A DNA stretch of 64,000 bases from NCBI GenBank assembly GCA_002305795.1, contig DBRF01000020.1:1-64000 (forward strand), in the 5' to 3' direction. The position numbers were made by a program, and so were the translations under genes. A model generated the notes under the pieces. That model made no database searches. It was given only the letters and a program-made list of their open reading frames with translations, and was not told the DNA's origin. Shown here piece after piece: positions 7,518 to 15,719 of the stretch (position 1 is the stretch's first letter; the number at the start of each line of letters is the position of its first letter). This stretch comes from Ruminococcaceae bacterium UBA1375 (GTDB lineage Bacteria; Bacillota; Clostridia; Oscillospirales; Ruminococcaceae).

Positions 7518-9557
7518 GTGTTGAAACAAGATTTTAATACCCACGACGGCGCAGCGGGGAAAAATGCCGCCCGCACCCCCAAACAGTCCGCCCCCCGGAA
7601 GACCCCTTCCCGGCCCAAAAAGGCCCCCAAGCCGGACGACATCACCAAAGCCATTGAGAGTTTGGCGGAAAACCGGCCCAGAAGTTTTGCTAACACCCCA
7701 ATGAACAGCAAAAACGCCGCCCTGTTCTCCGGTTTGGCCCAGGCGGAGCGCCGACAGGAAAAGGTACCCAGCCGCCGGGGACGCCGGGGCAGCGCCCCTC
7801 TGGCCGCCGCCCCCCACCAGGAGCATGGGCAGGAACACCGCAAGCAGGAACCCCAGCGCAGCGAGCATTCTCACCGGGGACAGGGCGGACATTCCTGCAA
7901 GCCCAGCGTGAAGATTATCCCCTTGGGAGGGCTGGGGGAAATCGGCAAGAACCTCACCGCCTATGAGTGCGGCAACGATATTTTTATGGTGGACTGCGGC
8001 CTGGCCTTCCCCGATGCGGATATGCTGGGAGTGGACCTGGTGATTCCGGATTTCACCTATCTGCTGGAAAACAAGCAGAAAATCCGGGGCGTGGTGATTA
8101 CCCACGGCCACGAAGACCACATCGGCGCCATCCCCTATCTGCTCAAGCACATCAATCCCCCTATCTACGGCACCAAGCTGAGCATCGGCCTGATTGAAGG
8201 CAAGCTCAAGGAGCACGGCCTGCTGGGCGGGGCCAACCTGAACGTAATCAAGCCCCGGCAGACGGTGAAGATGGGCTGTATGGCGGTGGAATTTATCCGG
8301 GTCAACCACTCCATCCCCGACTGCGTAGCTATGGGCATCCATACCCCCGCCGGGGTCATCATCCAGACCGGGGACTTTAAGGTGGACTATTCCCCCATCG
8401 AAGGGGAGACCATCGACCTGGCCCGGCTGGCGGAACTGGGCAACCGGGGAGTGCTGGCCCTGCTCAGCGACTCCACCAATGCGGAGCGTCCCGGCTACAC
8501 CATGAGCGAGAGCAAGATCGGCCAGTCCTTCGACACCCTGTTTAACAAGGCGGGGGGCAAGCGGATCATCATCGCCACCTTCGCCAGCAACATCCACCGG
8601 ATTCAGCAGATCATCAATTCGGCGGTGAAGTACGGACGCCGGGTGGCGGTATCCGGCCGGAGCATGGTCAACGTAGTGGCCAAAGCCACCGAGCTGGGCT
8701 ACCTGAAGATTCCCAACGGCACCATGGTGGAGCTGGACTCCATCAACCGCTACCCCAACGAGCAGATGGTGCTGATTACCACCGGCAGCCAGGGAGAACC
8801 CTTGAGCGCCCTGGCCCGGATGGCCAGTGAGGACCACCGGAAAATCAACGTCACCGAAAACGACTTTATCATCATCTCCGCCACCCCCATCCCCGGCAAC
8901 GAAAAGCACGTTACCGCCGTCATCAACAGCCTGTTGAAGCTGGGGGCGGAAGTGATTACTGAAGGGATTTACGAAGTACACGTCTCCGGCCACGCCTGCC
9001 AGGAAGAGCAGAAGCTGATTATGAAGCTGACCCAGCCCAAATTTTTCCTGCCGGTCCACGGGGAATACAAGCACCTCATGGCCCACCGGCAGTCCGCTCT
9101 GAGCGTAGGCATTCCGGAGGACCACATCCACATCAGTCAGAACGGGGAGGTCATCGAGCTGACCCCCGACTCCATGAAGGTGACGGGCACCGTCACCGCC
9201 GGGGCCGTGTTTGTGGACGGCCTGGGGGTAGGCGATGTGGGAAGCATCGTGCTGCGGGACCGCCAGCGTCTGGCGGAGGACGGCCTGATTGTGGTGGTGG
9301 CCACCATCAACAGCAAGACCGGCCAGCTGGCGGCTGGGCCGGACATCGTCTCCCGTGGATTTGTCTATGTCCGGGAAAGCGAAGAATTGATGGAGCGGGC
9401 TCGGAAGGTAGTGCGGCAAGCACTGCTGGATTGTTTGAGCGGCAAGACCCGGGACTGGAGCAGCATGAAGCTCAGCGTCCGGGACACCCTGTCCGGCTTC
9501 TTGTACCGGCAAACCCAGCGCAGCCCCATGATTTTGCCGGTGCTGATGGAAATTTAA
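7518..9557 (+). CDS. rnj: Ribonuclease J with a long N-terminal extension
   Basis: RNase J is a 5'-3' exo- and endoribonuclease of mRNA decay and rRNA maturation. The protein has 679 residues, about 120 more than usual. Residues 1-130 are low-complexity, rich in Pro, Lys, Arg, Ala, Gln and His, and probably disordered. The metallo-beta-lactamase/beta-CASP core begins at SVKIIPLGGLGEIGKN near 131 and carries the metal motif THGHEDH near 195-201, LLSDSTNAERPG near 315, SGRSMVNV near 380, and VSGHACQEEQ and PVHGEY in the C-terminal half. GTG 7518 has GGAG eight bases upstream. It precedes gdpP with a 116-base gap in which I see no clear promoter. Confidence 0.95.
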   Translation: MLKQDFNTHDGAAGKNAARTPKQSAPRKTPSRPKKAPKPDDITKAIESLAENRPRSFANTPMNSKNAALFSGLAQAERRQEKVPSRRGRRGSAPLAAAPHQEHGQEHRKQEPQRSEHSHRGQGGHSCKPSVKIIPLGGLGEIGKNLTAYECGNDIFMVDCGLAFPDADMLGVDLVIPDFTYLLENKQKIRGVVITHGHEDHIGAIPYLLKHINPPIYGTKLSIGLIEGKLKEHGLLGGANLNVIKPRQTVKMGCMAVEFIRVNHSIPDCVAMGIHTPAGVIIQTGDFKVDYSPIEGETIDLARLAELGNRGVLALLSDSTNAERPGYTMSESKIGQSFDTLFNKAGGKRIIIATFASNIHRIQQIINSAVKYGRRVAVSGRSMVNVVAKATELGYLKIPNGTMVELDSINRYPNEQMVLITTGSQGEPLSALARMASEDHRKINVTENDFIIISATPIPGNEKHVTAVINSLLKLGAEVITEGIYEVHVSGHACQEEQKLIMKLTQPKFFLPVHGEYKHLMAHRQSALSVGIPEDHIHISQNGEVIELTPDSMKVTGTVTAGAVFVDGLGVGDVGSIVLRDRQRLAEDGLIVVVATINSKTGQLAAGPDIVSRGFVYVRESEELMERARKVVRQALLDCLSGKTRDWSSMKLSVRDTLSGFLYRQTQRSPMILPVLMEI

Positions 9558-9673
9558 GCAAGCAGGCTTGCTGAAAAGCGGCAGGGAGCGCCCTTGGAAA
9601 ACGGTGTTCCGGAAGCTGCCGCCATGCAAATTGATTTTTCTGTGCAGCAGGCCGATTGGAGGAAGTTGGAAGC

Positions 9674-11626
9674 ATGAGACCGAAATACTGGGGTCTTCGG
9701 ACCGGGTATCTGATTACCTTTGCGGCGCTGATCGGGCTGGAAGTGATGGCCTGGTTTACCTGCCGTTTGTGGTTCTGGCTTTTGCTGGCTCCTTGTGTGC
9801 TGGCCTTTGGCTATACCCTGTATAAACTCATCCTGCTCAGCCGGAATCTGCGCAAGCTGGTGCGCTCTGCGGAGGATCGGCTGAAGCTGGGGGGGAAGGA
9901 CACGGTGTTCCGCCTGACCATCCCCGCTTTGGTGGTGACCCAGGACAAGGAGATTGTCTGCGTCAACCGGGCCTTTGAGACGGCCACCGGTCTGGAAGGG
10001 CTGTTCGGCAGCCGGCTGAACAAGATTACCCCGGAATCCCTGGAAGGGATCCAGACCCATCCCGGCCGGACCATCCAGATTCAGTCCCATTACTTTAAGG
10101 CCTACGCCATCCCTTCTTCTGAGGAAAAGGAACGGCTTTGGGTGCTGCTGTTTGTGGAGATCACCAATCTGCAAAAGACCTATGAAAAGTACCAAAAGAC
10201 CAAGCCTGTGGTCATGAACATCATGCTGGACAGTTACGAGGAAGTGATTAAAAACATCCCCGAAAGCGAAAAGACCAGGGTGCTCAGCGAGATCAACCGG
10301 GACTTGGAGGATTATATCGCCCGGGACAGCGGCTTTTTGCGGAAGCTGGAACGGGACCGCTACCTGGCCGTGGTGGAAAACGACCGCTTCCAGCAGATGG
10401 TGGAGGACAAATTCAGCATCCTGGATACAGTGCGGAATATGTCTTCCTGGGAACGGGTGCCCATTACCCTGTCCATCGGCATTGGGTGCATGAGCGATTC
10501 CATTTCCCAAAACGAAAAAGACGCTTCCACCTCCCTGGAAATGGCTCTGGGCCGTGGGGGCGACCAGGTGGCCATCAAGACCGCCAACGGCTACGACTTC
10601 TTTGGCGGGGTCGGCAAGGGCGTGGAAAAGCGCACCAAGGTGAAGAGCCGGATTCTGGCCAACGCCATGAGCGAGCTGGTGGAGGCCAGCGACAATGTGC
10701 TGGTGATGGGCCACAGCTATGCCGACCTGGACGCCATCGGCGCCGCAGTGGGCATGGCCCGTGCCTGCGCCTGCATGGGCAAGGATGTGCGGATCGTGGT
10801 CAACCGGCAGAAGTGTTTGGCCACCCAGCTCATCGACCATCTGGCCCAAAACGGGGAAGACGGCTTTTTTGCCACCGAGGAGGAGGTGCTTCCCGCCATC
10901 CGCCGGGACACCCTGCTGTTTATCGTGGACACCCACTCCGCCAATTTCGTGGAGAGCCGGAAGGTGTATGAAGCCTGCAAGCGGGTGGTGGTGATCGACC
11001 ATCACCGGAAGGTAGTGGACTACATCGAAAACACCTTGATTTCCTACCACGAGCCCTACGCTTCTTCCGCCAGCGAGATGGTCACCGAGCTGGTGCAGTA
11101 CTTCCCGGGCTGCAAGCTCACCACCTGCGATGCGGAAGCCCTGATGAGCGGCATTATGCTGGATACCAAGAACTTTATTATGAAAACCGGGGTGCGCACC
11201 TTTGAAGCGGCGGCTTATCTGCGCCGGATGGGTGCGGACACCGTGGCGGTGAAGAAGCTGTTTGCCGGTTCCATGGAAACCTACCAGCGCCGGAGCAGCC
11301 TGGTTACCGCAGCGGAAATCTACCGCCGGTGCGCCATTGCCGTCACCGAGATTCCCATGGAGGACATCCGGGTGGTGGCTCCCCAGGCAGCGGACGAGCT
11401 GCTGGGCATCAACAACGTGGACGCATCCTTCGTCCTGTACCGGGAAGGGGAAGTGGTCCATGTCTCCGCCCGGAGTATGGGCGGGATGAACGTCCAGCTG
11501 ATTATGGAGAAATTAGGGGGCGGCGGCCATCTCAGCATGGCAGGCGCCCAGGTGAAGGCCAAGGATTGCAGCAAGGTGAAAAAGCAGCTTCTGGAGGCCA
11601 TCGACGAATACTACGATACCATGTAA
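9674..11626 (+). CDS. gdpP: Cyclic-di-AMP phosphodiesterase GdpP
   Basis: GdpP hydrolyses c-di-AMP to pApA and so tunes potassium and osmotic balance and wall stress. The 650 residues show two membrane helices at about 12-55, a PAS-like sensor domain (about 70-160), a degenerate GGDEF domain (about 165-300; GRGGD near 295) and a DHH/DHHA1 module. The DHH part has MGHSYADLDAIGA near 344, DTHSA near 418, VIDHHRK near 442 and the C-terminal GGGGHLSMAG near 614, all metal or substrate sites. I chose ATG 9674, eleven bases after GGAGG, over a TTG at 9656 without a ribosome site. The gdpP-rplI-dnaB order is a classic Firmicute arrangement. Confidence 0.95.
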   Translation: MRPKYWGLRTGYLITFAALIGLEVMAWFTCRLWFWLLLAPCVLAFGYTLYKLILLSRNLRKLVRSAEDRLKLGGKDTVFRLTIPALVVTQDKEIVCVNRAFETATGLEGLFGSRLNKITPESLEGIQTHPGRTIQIQSHYFKAYAIPSSEEKERLWVLLFVEITNLQKTYEKYQKTKPVVMNIMLDSYEEVIKNIPESEKTRVLSEINRDLEDYIARDSGFLRKLERDRYLAVVENDRFQQMVEDKFSILDTVRNMSSWERVPITLSIGIGCMSDSISQNEKDASTSLEMALGRGGDQVAIKTANGYDFFGGVGKGVEKRTKVKSRILANAMSELVEASDNVLVMGHSYADLDAIGAAVGMARACACMGKDVRIVVNRQKCLATQLIDHLAQNGEDGFFATEEEVLPAIRRDTLLFIVDTHSANFVESRKVYEACKRVVVIDHHRKVVDYIENTLISYHEPYASSASEMVTELVQYFPGCKLTTCDAEALMSGIMLDTKNFIMKTGVRTFEAAAYLRRMGADTVAVKKLFAGSMETYQRRSSLVTAAEIYRRCAIAVTEIPMEDIRVVAPQAADELLGINNVDASFVLYREGEVVHVSARSMGGMNVQLIMEKLGGGGHLSMAGAQVKAKDCSKVKKQLLEAIDEYYDTM

Positions 11627-11650
11627 ATCAAAACCCAGGAGGAATGAACC

Positions 11651-12094
11651 ATGGAGGTTATTTTACTGGCTGACGTGAAGGGCAGCGGAAAGAAGGGGGA
11701 CCTGGTGAAGGTCTCCGACGGTTACGCCAACAACTTTTTGCTGAAAAAGGGGCTGGCGGTGGTGGCGAACAAAGCCGCCATCAACGAGAAGGAAACTAAG
11801 GACGCCGCAGCGGCCCACCACGCTCAGGTAGCGTTGGACGAAGCCAAGAAAACCGCTGCCTTTTTGCAGGGCAAGACGGTGACGGTTCACGCCAAGGCCG
11901 GGGAAAACGGCAAGCTCTTCGGCAAGATTACCAGCAAGGAAATCGCCGACGCCGTTTCCCGGGAGTACAGCGTGCCGGTGAGCAAGAAAAAGGTGGAGCT
12001 CTCCGCCGACATCAAGGCCCAGGGGGAATTTACCTTTGAGGTGAAGCTCCACGCCGGGGTTACCGCTTCCATGAAAGTGATTGTCACCGCTTAA
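11651..12094 (+). CDS. rplI: Ribosomal protein bL9
   Basis: bL9 binds 23S rRNA at the base of the L1 stalk and helps maintain reading frame. The 147 residues are normal length. The N-terminal rRNA-binding domain has the signature VKGSGKKGDLVKVSDGYANN near 9-28 and FLLKKGLAV just after; a long central helix follows and the C-terminal domain contains AGENGKLFGKITSKEIADA near 82. AGGAGG precedes the ATG. It lies 24 bases after gdpP and 24 bases before dnaB, so the three are probably one operon. Confidence 0.97.
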   Translation: MEVILLADVKGSGKKGDLVKVSDGYANNFLLKKGLAVVANKAAINEKETKDAAAAHHAQVALDEAKKTAAFLQGKTVTVHAKAGENGKLFGKITSKEIADAVSREYSVPVSKKKVELSADIKAQGEFTFEVKLHAGVTASMKVIVTA

Positions 12095-12118
12095 TTCACA
12101 GTTCAGGAGGAGAATGCC

Positions 12119-13471
12119 ATGCCGGATTATCCACAGGAAGCCCAGCCCCAGAATCTGCCCTTCCAGGTAGAGGCGGAGCAGGCTTTCTTGGGCTGTCTGC
12201 TGTTGGACCCCTCCACCATCAGTGTGGCTCTGGAGGAGATCAGCGGGCCGGATATGCTCTATCTGCCCCAGCACCAGAAGCTCTACCGGATTTTTTTGAA
12301 TATGTTCGATCTGGCTCAGACGGTGGACTTTGTCACCGTGCTCCAGGAGGTGGAAAACGCCGGAATCTTCCGGGAGGAAGGGGAGGCCAAAACCTATCTG
12401 GTGCAGCTGATGGACGCTGTCCCCAGCACCGCCAACCTGCGGGACTACTGCCGGATTATCCGGGACTATTACTACCGCCGCCGGCTGATTTTGGCCGCCG
12501 GGGTGATTTCCCACGCCGCCCAGCAGGGGGATTCCAGTTCGGAACGGCTGCTGGAATTGGCGGAACAGTCCATCTACGACATCCGCCAGGGGAAGAATAG
12601 CGGCGCTATGGTGCCCATCGAGACGGCGGTGATTGAAACCTTCGACCGCCTCCAGCACCTCACCGGGGAGGATCGGGCGGAGTACGCCGGACTGCCCACC
12701 GGCTTTGTGGAGCTGGACGCCAAGATGACCGGCCTAAACAAATCCGACCTGATTTTGGTGGCGGCCCGCCCCGGCATGGGGAAAACTGCCTTTGCTTTGA
12801 ATGTAGCGGCCTATGTGGCCACCCACTCCAAGCGGGAAGTGGCCATTTTCAGCCTGGAAATGAGCCGGGAACAGCTTACCAGCCGAATGCTGGCCAGCGA
12901 GAGCCAGGTGCCTGGGGAGGCGCTGAAAACCGGGCGGCTGGACCAGAACCAATGGGTGCAGCTTTCCGCCGCCGCCGACCGGCTGAGCCAGACTCACATC
13001 TACATCGACGACACCGCCGGCATCCAGGTGGGGGAAATTAAGGCCAAGTGCCGCAAGCTGCGTAACCTGGGCTTCATTGTCATCGACTATTTGCAGCTGA
13101 TTGAAAGCGGTTCCCGCACCGACAACCGGGTGCAGGAAGTGAGCAAGATCACCCGGCATTTGAAGGTGATGGCTAAGGAGCTGAACGTGCCGGTGATGGT
13201 GCTCAGCCAGTTAAACCGGGCGGCGGATGCCCGTGCTGACCACCGGCCCATGCTCAGCGATTTGCGGGAATCCGGTTCCATTGAACAGGATGCGGACATT
13301 GTGCTGCTTTTGATGCGGGAAGGTTACTACAACCCGGAAACCGAGCACCCCAACGAAGCCAGCTGTCTGTTGGAGAAAAACCGCCACGGCGGCACCGGGG
13401 AGATCAAGCTGGGGTGGAACGGCAGCCTGACCCGGTTCACCAACCTGGAACAGCGGCGGGAAGGGTATTAA
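12119..13471 (+). CDS. dnaB: Replicative DNA helicase DnaB
   Basis: The hexameric helicase that unwinds DNA at the replication fork. The 450 residues include the N-terminal helical domain (about 15-115), a linker and a RecA-type motor. Visible motifs are ARPGMGKTAFAL (Walker A) near 215-226, FSLEMSREQL near 244, a DYLQLI Walker B near 322, a VLSQLNRAAD segment near 360 and DLRESGSIEQDAD near 380-392. AGGAGG is placed six bases before ATG. The gene ends the gdpP operon; the next gene, tilS, is separated by a repeat and a terminator. Confidence 0.97.
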   Translation: MPDYPQEAQPQNLPFQVEAEQAFLGCLLLDPSTISVALEEISGPDMLYLPQHQKLYRIFLNMFDLAQTVDFVTVLQEVENAGIFREEGEAKTYLVQLMDAVPSTANLRDYCRIIRDYYYRRRLILAAGVISHAAQQGDSSSERLLELAEQSIYDIRQGKNSGAMVPIETAVIETFDRLQHLTGEDRAEYAGLPTGFVELDAKMTGLNKSDLILVAARPGMGKTAFALNVAAYVATHSKREVAIFSLEMSREQLTSRMLASESQVPGEALKTGRLDQNQWVQLSAAADRLSQTHIYIDDTAGIQVGEIKAKCRKLRNLGFIVIDYLQLIESGSRTDNRVQEVSKITRHLKVMAKELNVPVMVLSQLNRAADARADHRPMLSDLRESGSIEQDADIVLLLMREGYYNPETEHPNEASCLLEKNRHGGTGEIKLGWNGSLTRFTNLEQRREGY

Positions 13472-13521
13472 CCCGGGTCGTGTTTTTCCAAAATTGCGAT
13501 GTAGTGCCTGAGTGCGCTGCC

Positions 13522-13728
13522 AGCTTGTCGAAAAGGATTCAGATGTTTCCAGATTGACCCGCCCTCGGCTCTACGCCGTTGGGCGGGCGGATTCCGATTT
13601 GTTGTTTTCACAACTTTGTTTCAAAAATAAGATAAAATCAATAAATTTTAAAACAAAATAATTTCAATGCGGGGGCTTTGCCCCCTGCACCCCTACAAGC
13701 CTTTAAAAAGGCTTGACCTAAACTTTAC
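13522..13728 (-). repeat. Intergenic repeat family A, copy 1 (minus orientation)
   Basis: Read on the minus strand it begins AAAGTTTAGGTCAAGCC, forms a TTTTTAAAGG hairpin, then GGGGGCAAAGCCCCC, an AT-rich middle with ATTTATTGATTTTATCTTATTTTTGAAAC split around 13620-13660, a GAATCCGCCCGCCC..GGGCGGGTCAA arm pair and CTTTTCGACAAG. Copies at 50948-51170 and 55346-55572 share this order. No protein is encoded. Confidence 0.85.
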
Positions 13729-13744
13729 TTTCCCTACAGTCTAG

Positions 13745-13768
13745 CGGCGCCTGCGTGCGCCGTTTTTT
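13745..13768 (+). terminator. Intrinsic terminator just before tilS
   Basis: CGGCGC and GCGCCG form a 6-bp GC stem around CTGCGT, followed directly by six T residues and then the tilS ribosome site. It would stop readthrough from dnaB. Confidence 0.7.
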
Positions 13769-13782
13769 GAAAGGACGGCTTT

Positions 13783-15117
13783 ATGGACTGCTTTACCCGT
13801 TTTCTCTCCCTTCTCCACCCGGGGGACACCGTGGTGGTGGCCCTGTCCGGGGGTGCGGATTCGGTGTATCTCTGCCACCGGCTGCTGACGGCGCCGAACC
13901 GTACCTTTTCCCTGCTGGCGGCCCACCTGAACCACGGCCTGCGGGGGGAGGAAAGCGATGGGGACGAAGCCTTTGTCCGTACCCTCTGCCAAACCTGGGA
14001 GATCCCTTTGCAGGTGAAGCGGTTGAGCCCCGGGGAGCTGGCGGCCAAGAAAGGGCTTTCCTTGGAGGAAGCAGGGCGGCAGGCCAGGTACAGCTGGTTT
14101 TCCCAGCTGCTGGCGGAGGACGGCCGCCGGGTGCTGGTCACCGCCCATACCGCCTCGGACCAGGCGGAAACCCTGCTGTTCTTTATGAGCCGGGGCAGTT
14201 CCCTGGCGGGACTGGGGGGCATTCCCTTTCAGCGGGGAAGGATTTACCGTCCCCTGCTGGACGTCACCGGGACGGTAGTGCGGGACTACTGCGCCGCCCA
14301 CGGGCTGGACTACCGGGAGGATTCCTCCAACCGCTCCTTGGATTACACCCGCAACCGTCTCCGGCAGCAGGTAATGCCGGTGCTGCGGCAGATCAACCCC
14401 AAGGCGGATACCGCCCTGGCCCGGCTGGCCAAAGACTGCCGGGAAGACGAGGATTGCCTGGTTCAACTGGCCAAAAAAGCCCTGGAGGACGCCCGGACAG
14501 AAGAAGGGTACTCCACTCAAGCCTTACGGGCTCTCCCCCCTGCCTTGCAGCGGCGGGCAGCGGCGGAGCTGCTTGTGCGGCAGGGCCTTACCGTCACCCA
14601 CCGGGAGGTGGAACAGCTGGCGGGGCTGTTTTCCAAAGCGGGAGAATTTTCCCGCCGGGGGAAGGGATACTGCGCCGGACAAGGGGTGCTGGCCCCGCTG
14701 CCCCAACCGGCGGCGGACTGGCTCGGATTCCCCTTGAAATTGGGGCGATTTCAGGGTCCGGGGGGAAATTGGTTTGAAATTCAAAAAATTGACATAGATT
14801 CCCCGCAAAAACTTTATACTTTTTCATGGTTTCGTCTTGCACTTTTTTTGGATTGTGGTAAAATATCCAAGGATGCAGGATTTCGCACCCGCCAGCCGGG
14901 AGATGTTTTGTCTCTTCCCGGAAGAGAAGGCACCAAAACCTTGAAAAAATGGTTCGAGGAAGCTAAGGTGCCGGCGTGGCAGCGCCGGTACCGTTGGATT
15001 TTGGCGGATGATTTGGGTGCGGCGGCCGTAGAAGGGCTGGGGATTGACCGACGGGTCGCCCCAGATTCCTCCACTCGGCAGGTTTGGGCCATCCGCCCCC
15101 TGCAAGAAGGAGAGTGA
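13783..15117 (+). CDS. tilS: tRNA(Ile)-lysidine synthetase
   Basis: TilS uses ATP and lysine to change C34 of tRNA-Ile(CAU) to lysidine, which is needed to read AUA. The 444 residues contain the PP-loop VALSGGADSVYLC near 20-32, NHGLRGEESDGDEAF near 51, a THTASDQAETLL-like segment near 125-137 and the substrate-binding C-terminal domain with LSLPGREGTKTLKKWF near 372. AAAGGA precedes the ATG. Codons 325-365 are strikingly AT-rich compared with the rest of the gene and contain promoter-like boxes. tilS, hpt and ftsH follow each other with gaps of only four bases. Confidence 0.95.
   Translation: MDCFTRFLSLLHPGDTVVVALSGGADSVYLCHRLLTAPNRTFSLLAAHLNHGLRGEESDGDEAFVRTLCQTWEIPLQVKRLSPGELAAKKGLSLEEAGRQARYSWFSQLLAEDGRRVLVTAHTASDQAETLLFFMSRGSSLAGLGGIPFQRGRIYRPLLDVTGTVVRDYCAAHGLDYREDSSNRSLDYTRNRLRQQVMPVLRQINPKADTALARLAKDCREDEDCLVQLAKKALEDARTEEGYSTQALRALPPALQRRAAAELLVRQGLTVTHREVEQLAGLFSKAGEFSRRGKGYCAGQGVLAPLPQPAADWLGFPLKLGRFQGPGGNWFEIQKIDIDSPQKLYTFSWFRLALFLDCGKISKDAGFRTRQPGDVLSLPGREGTKTLKKWFEEAKVPAWQRRYRWILADDLGAAAVEGLGIDRRVAPDSSTRQVWAIRPLQEGE
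14837..14864 (+). promoter_or_regulatory. Candidate internal promoter in tilS for hpt-ftsH
   Basis: TTGCAC at 14837-14842 and TAAAAT at 14859-14864 with a 16-base spacer sit in an AT-rich patch inside the 3' part of tilS. The position, about 260 bases before hpt, suggests a way to express hpt-ftsH apart from tilS. This is inference from sequence only. Confidence 0.4.
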
Positions 15118-15121
15118 AAGG

Positions 15122-15715
15122 ATGCACCCGGATATTAGTTCGGTGCTGCTGACCCATCAGCAGATCGCAGAACGCACCGCCCAGCTGGGGGAAGCCGTCA
15201 GCCGGGACTATCAGGGCAAGGAATTAACCGCCATCTGTGTGTTGAAAGGGGCGGCGCTGTTCTTTTCCCAGCTGGTTCAAGAGATCAAACTTCCAGTGAC
15301 CCTGGATTTCATCCAGGTGTCCAGCTACGGCAAAAGCACCGTTTCAGGCGGAAAGCTGGCCTGGCTCAAACAGCCGGAATTTCCGGTGGCCGGAAAGCAC
15401 ATCCTGTTGGTAGAGGATATTTTGGACACCGGGTTTACCCTGTGGAATGTCCGGCAGAAGCTGCTGGGACAAGGTGCGGCCAGCGTGAAAATCTGTACGC
15501 TGCTGGATAAGCCTGCCCGGCGGAAGGTGCCGCAAATCCAGGCGGACTACGCCGGTTACACTGTACCCGACGCCTTTTTGGTGGGGTACGGACTGGATTA
15601 CGACGAAAAGTACCGCAATCTGCCTTACATCGGGGTGTTGAAGCCCTCCTGTATTTCACAGGCAGAAGAAAGCAAAGCGGCGACTGCCGCAGTAAAAATG
15701 AAAGAGGGAGTGTAA
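15122..15715 (+). CDS. hpt: Hypoxanthine phosphoribosyltransferase
   Basis: It salvages hypoxanthine and guanine to IMP and GMP with PRPP. The protein has 197 residues. Type I PRTase motifs are CVLKGAALFF near 41, VSSYGKSTVSGG near 68, the PRPP loop LLVEDILDTGFTL near 96-108 and VGYGLDYDEKYRNLPYIGVL near 157-176. The start at 15122 has AAGGAG upstream; the open frame before it overlaps tilS. Four bases separate it from both neighbours. The tilS-hpt-ftsH order is conserved in Firmicutes. Confidence 0.95.
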   Translation: MHPDISSVLLTHQQIAERTAQLGEAVSRDYQGKELTAICVLKGAALFFSQLVQEIKLPVTLDFIQVSSYGKSTVSGGKLAWLKQPEFPVAGKHILLVEDILDTGFTLWNVRQKLLGQGAASVKICTLLDKPARRKVPQIQADYAGYTVPDAFLVGYGLDYDEKYRNLPYIGVLKPSCISQAEESKAATAAVKMKEGV

Positions 15716-15719
15716 GCCT

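Noticed and set aside
7330..7524. 64-codon frame in the rnj leader
   Set aside because: No ribosome site, overlap with the rnj start and no similarity I can name.
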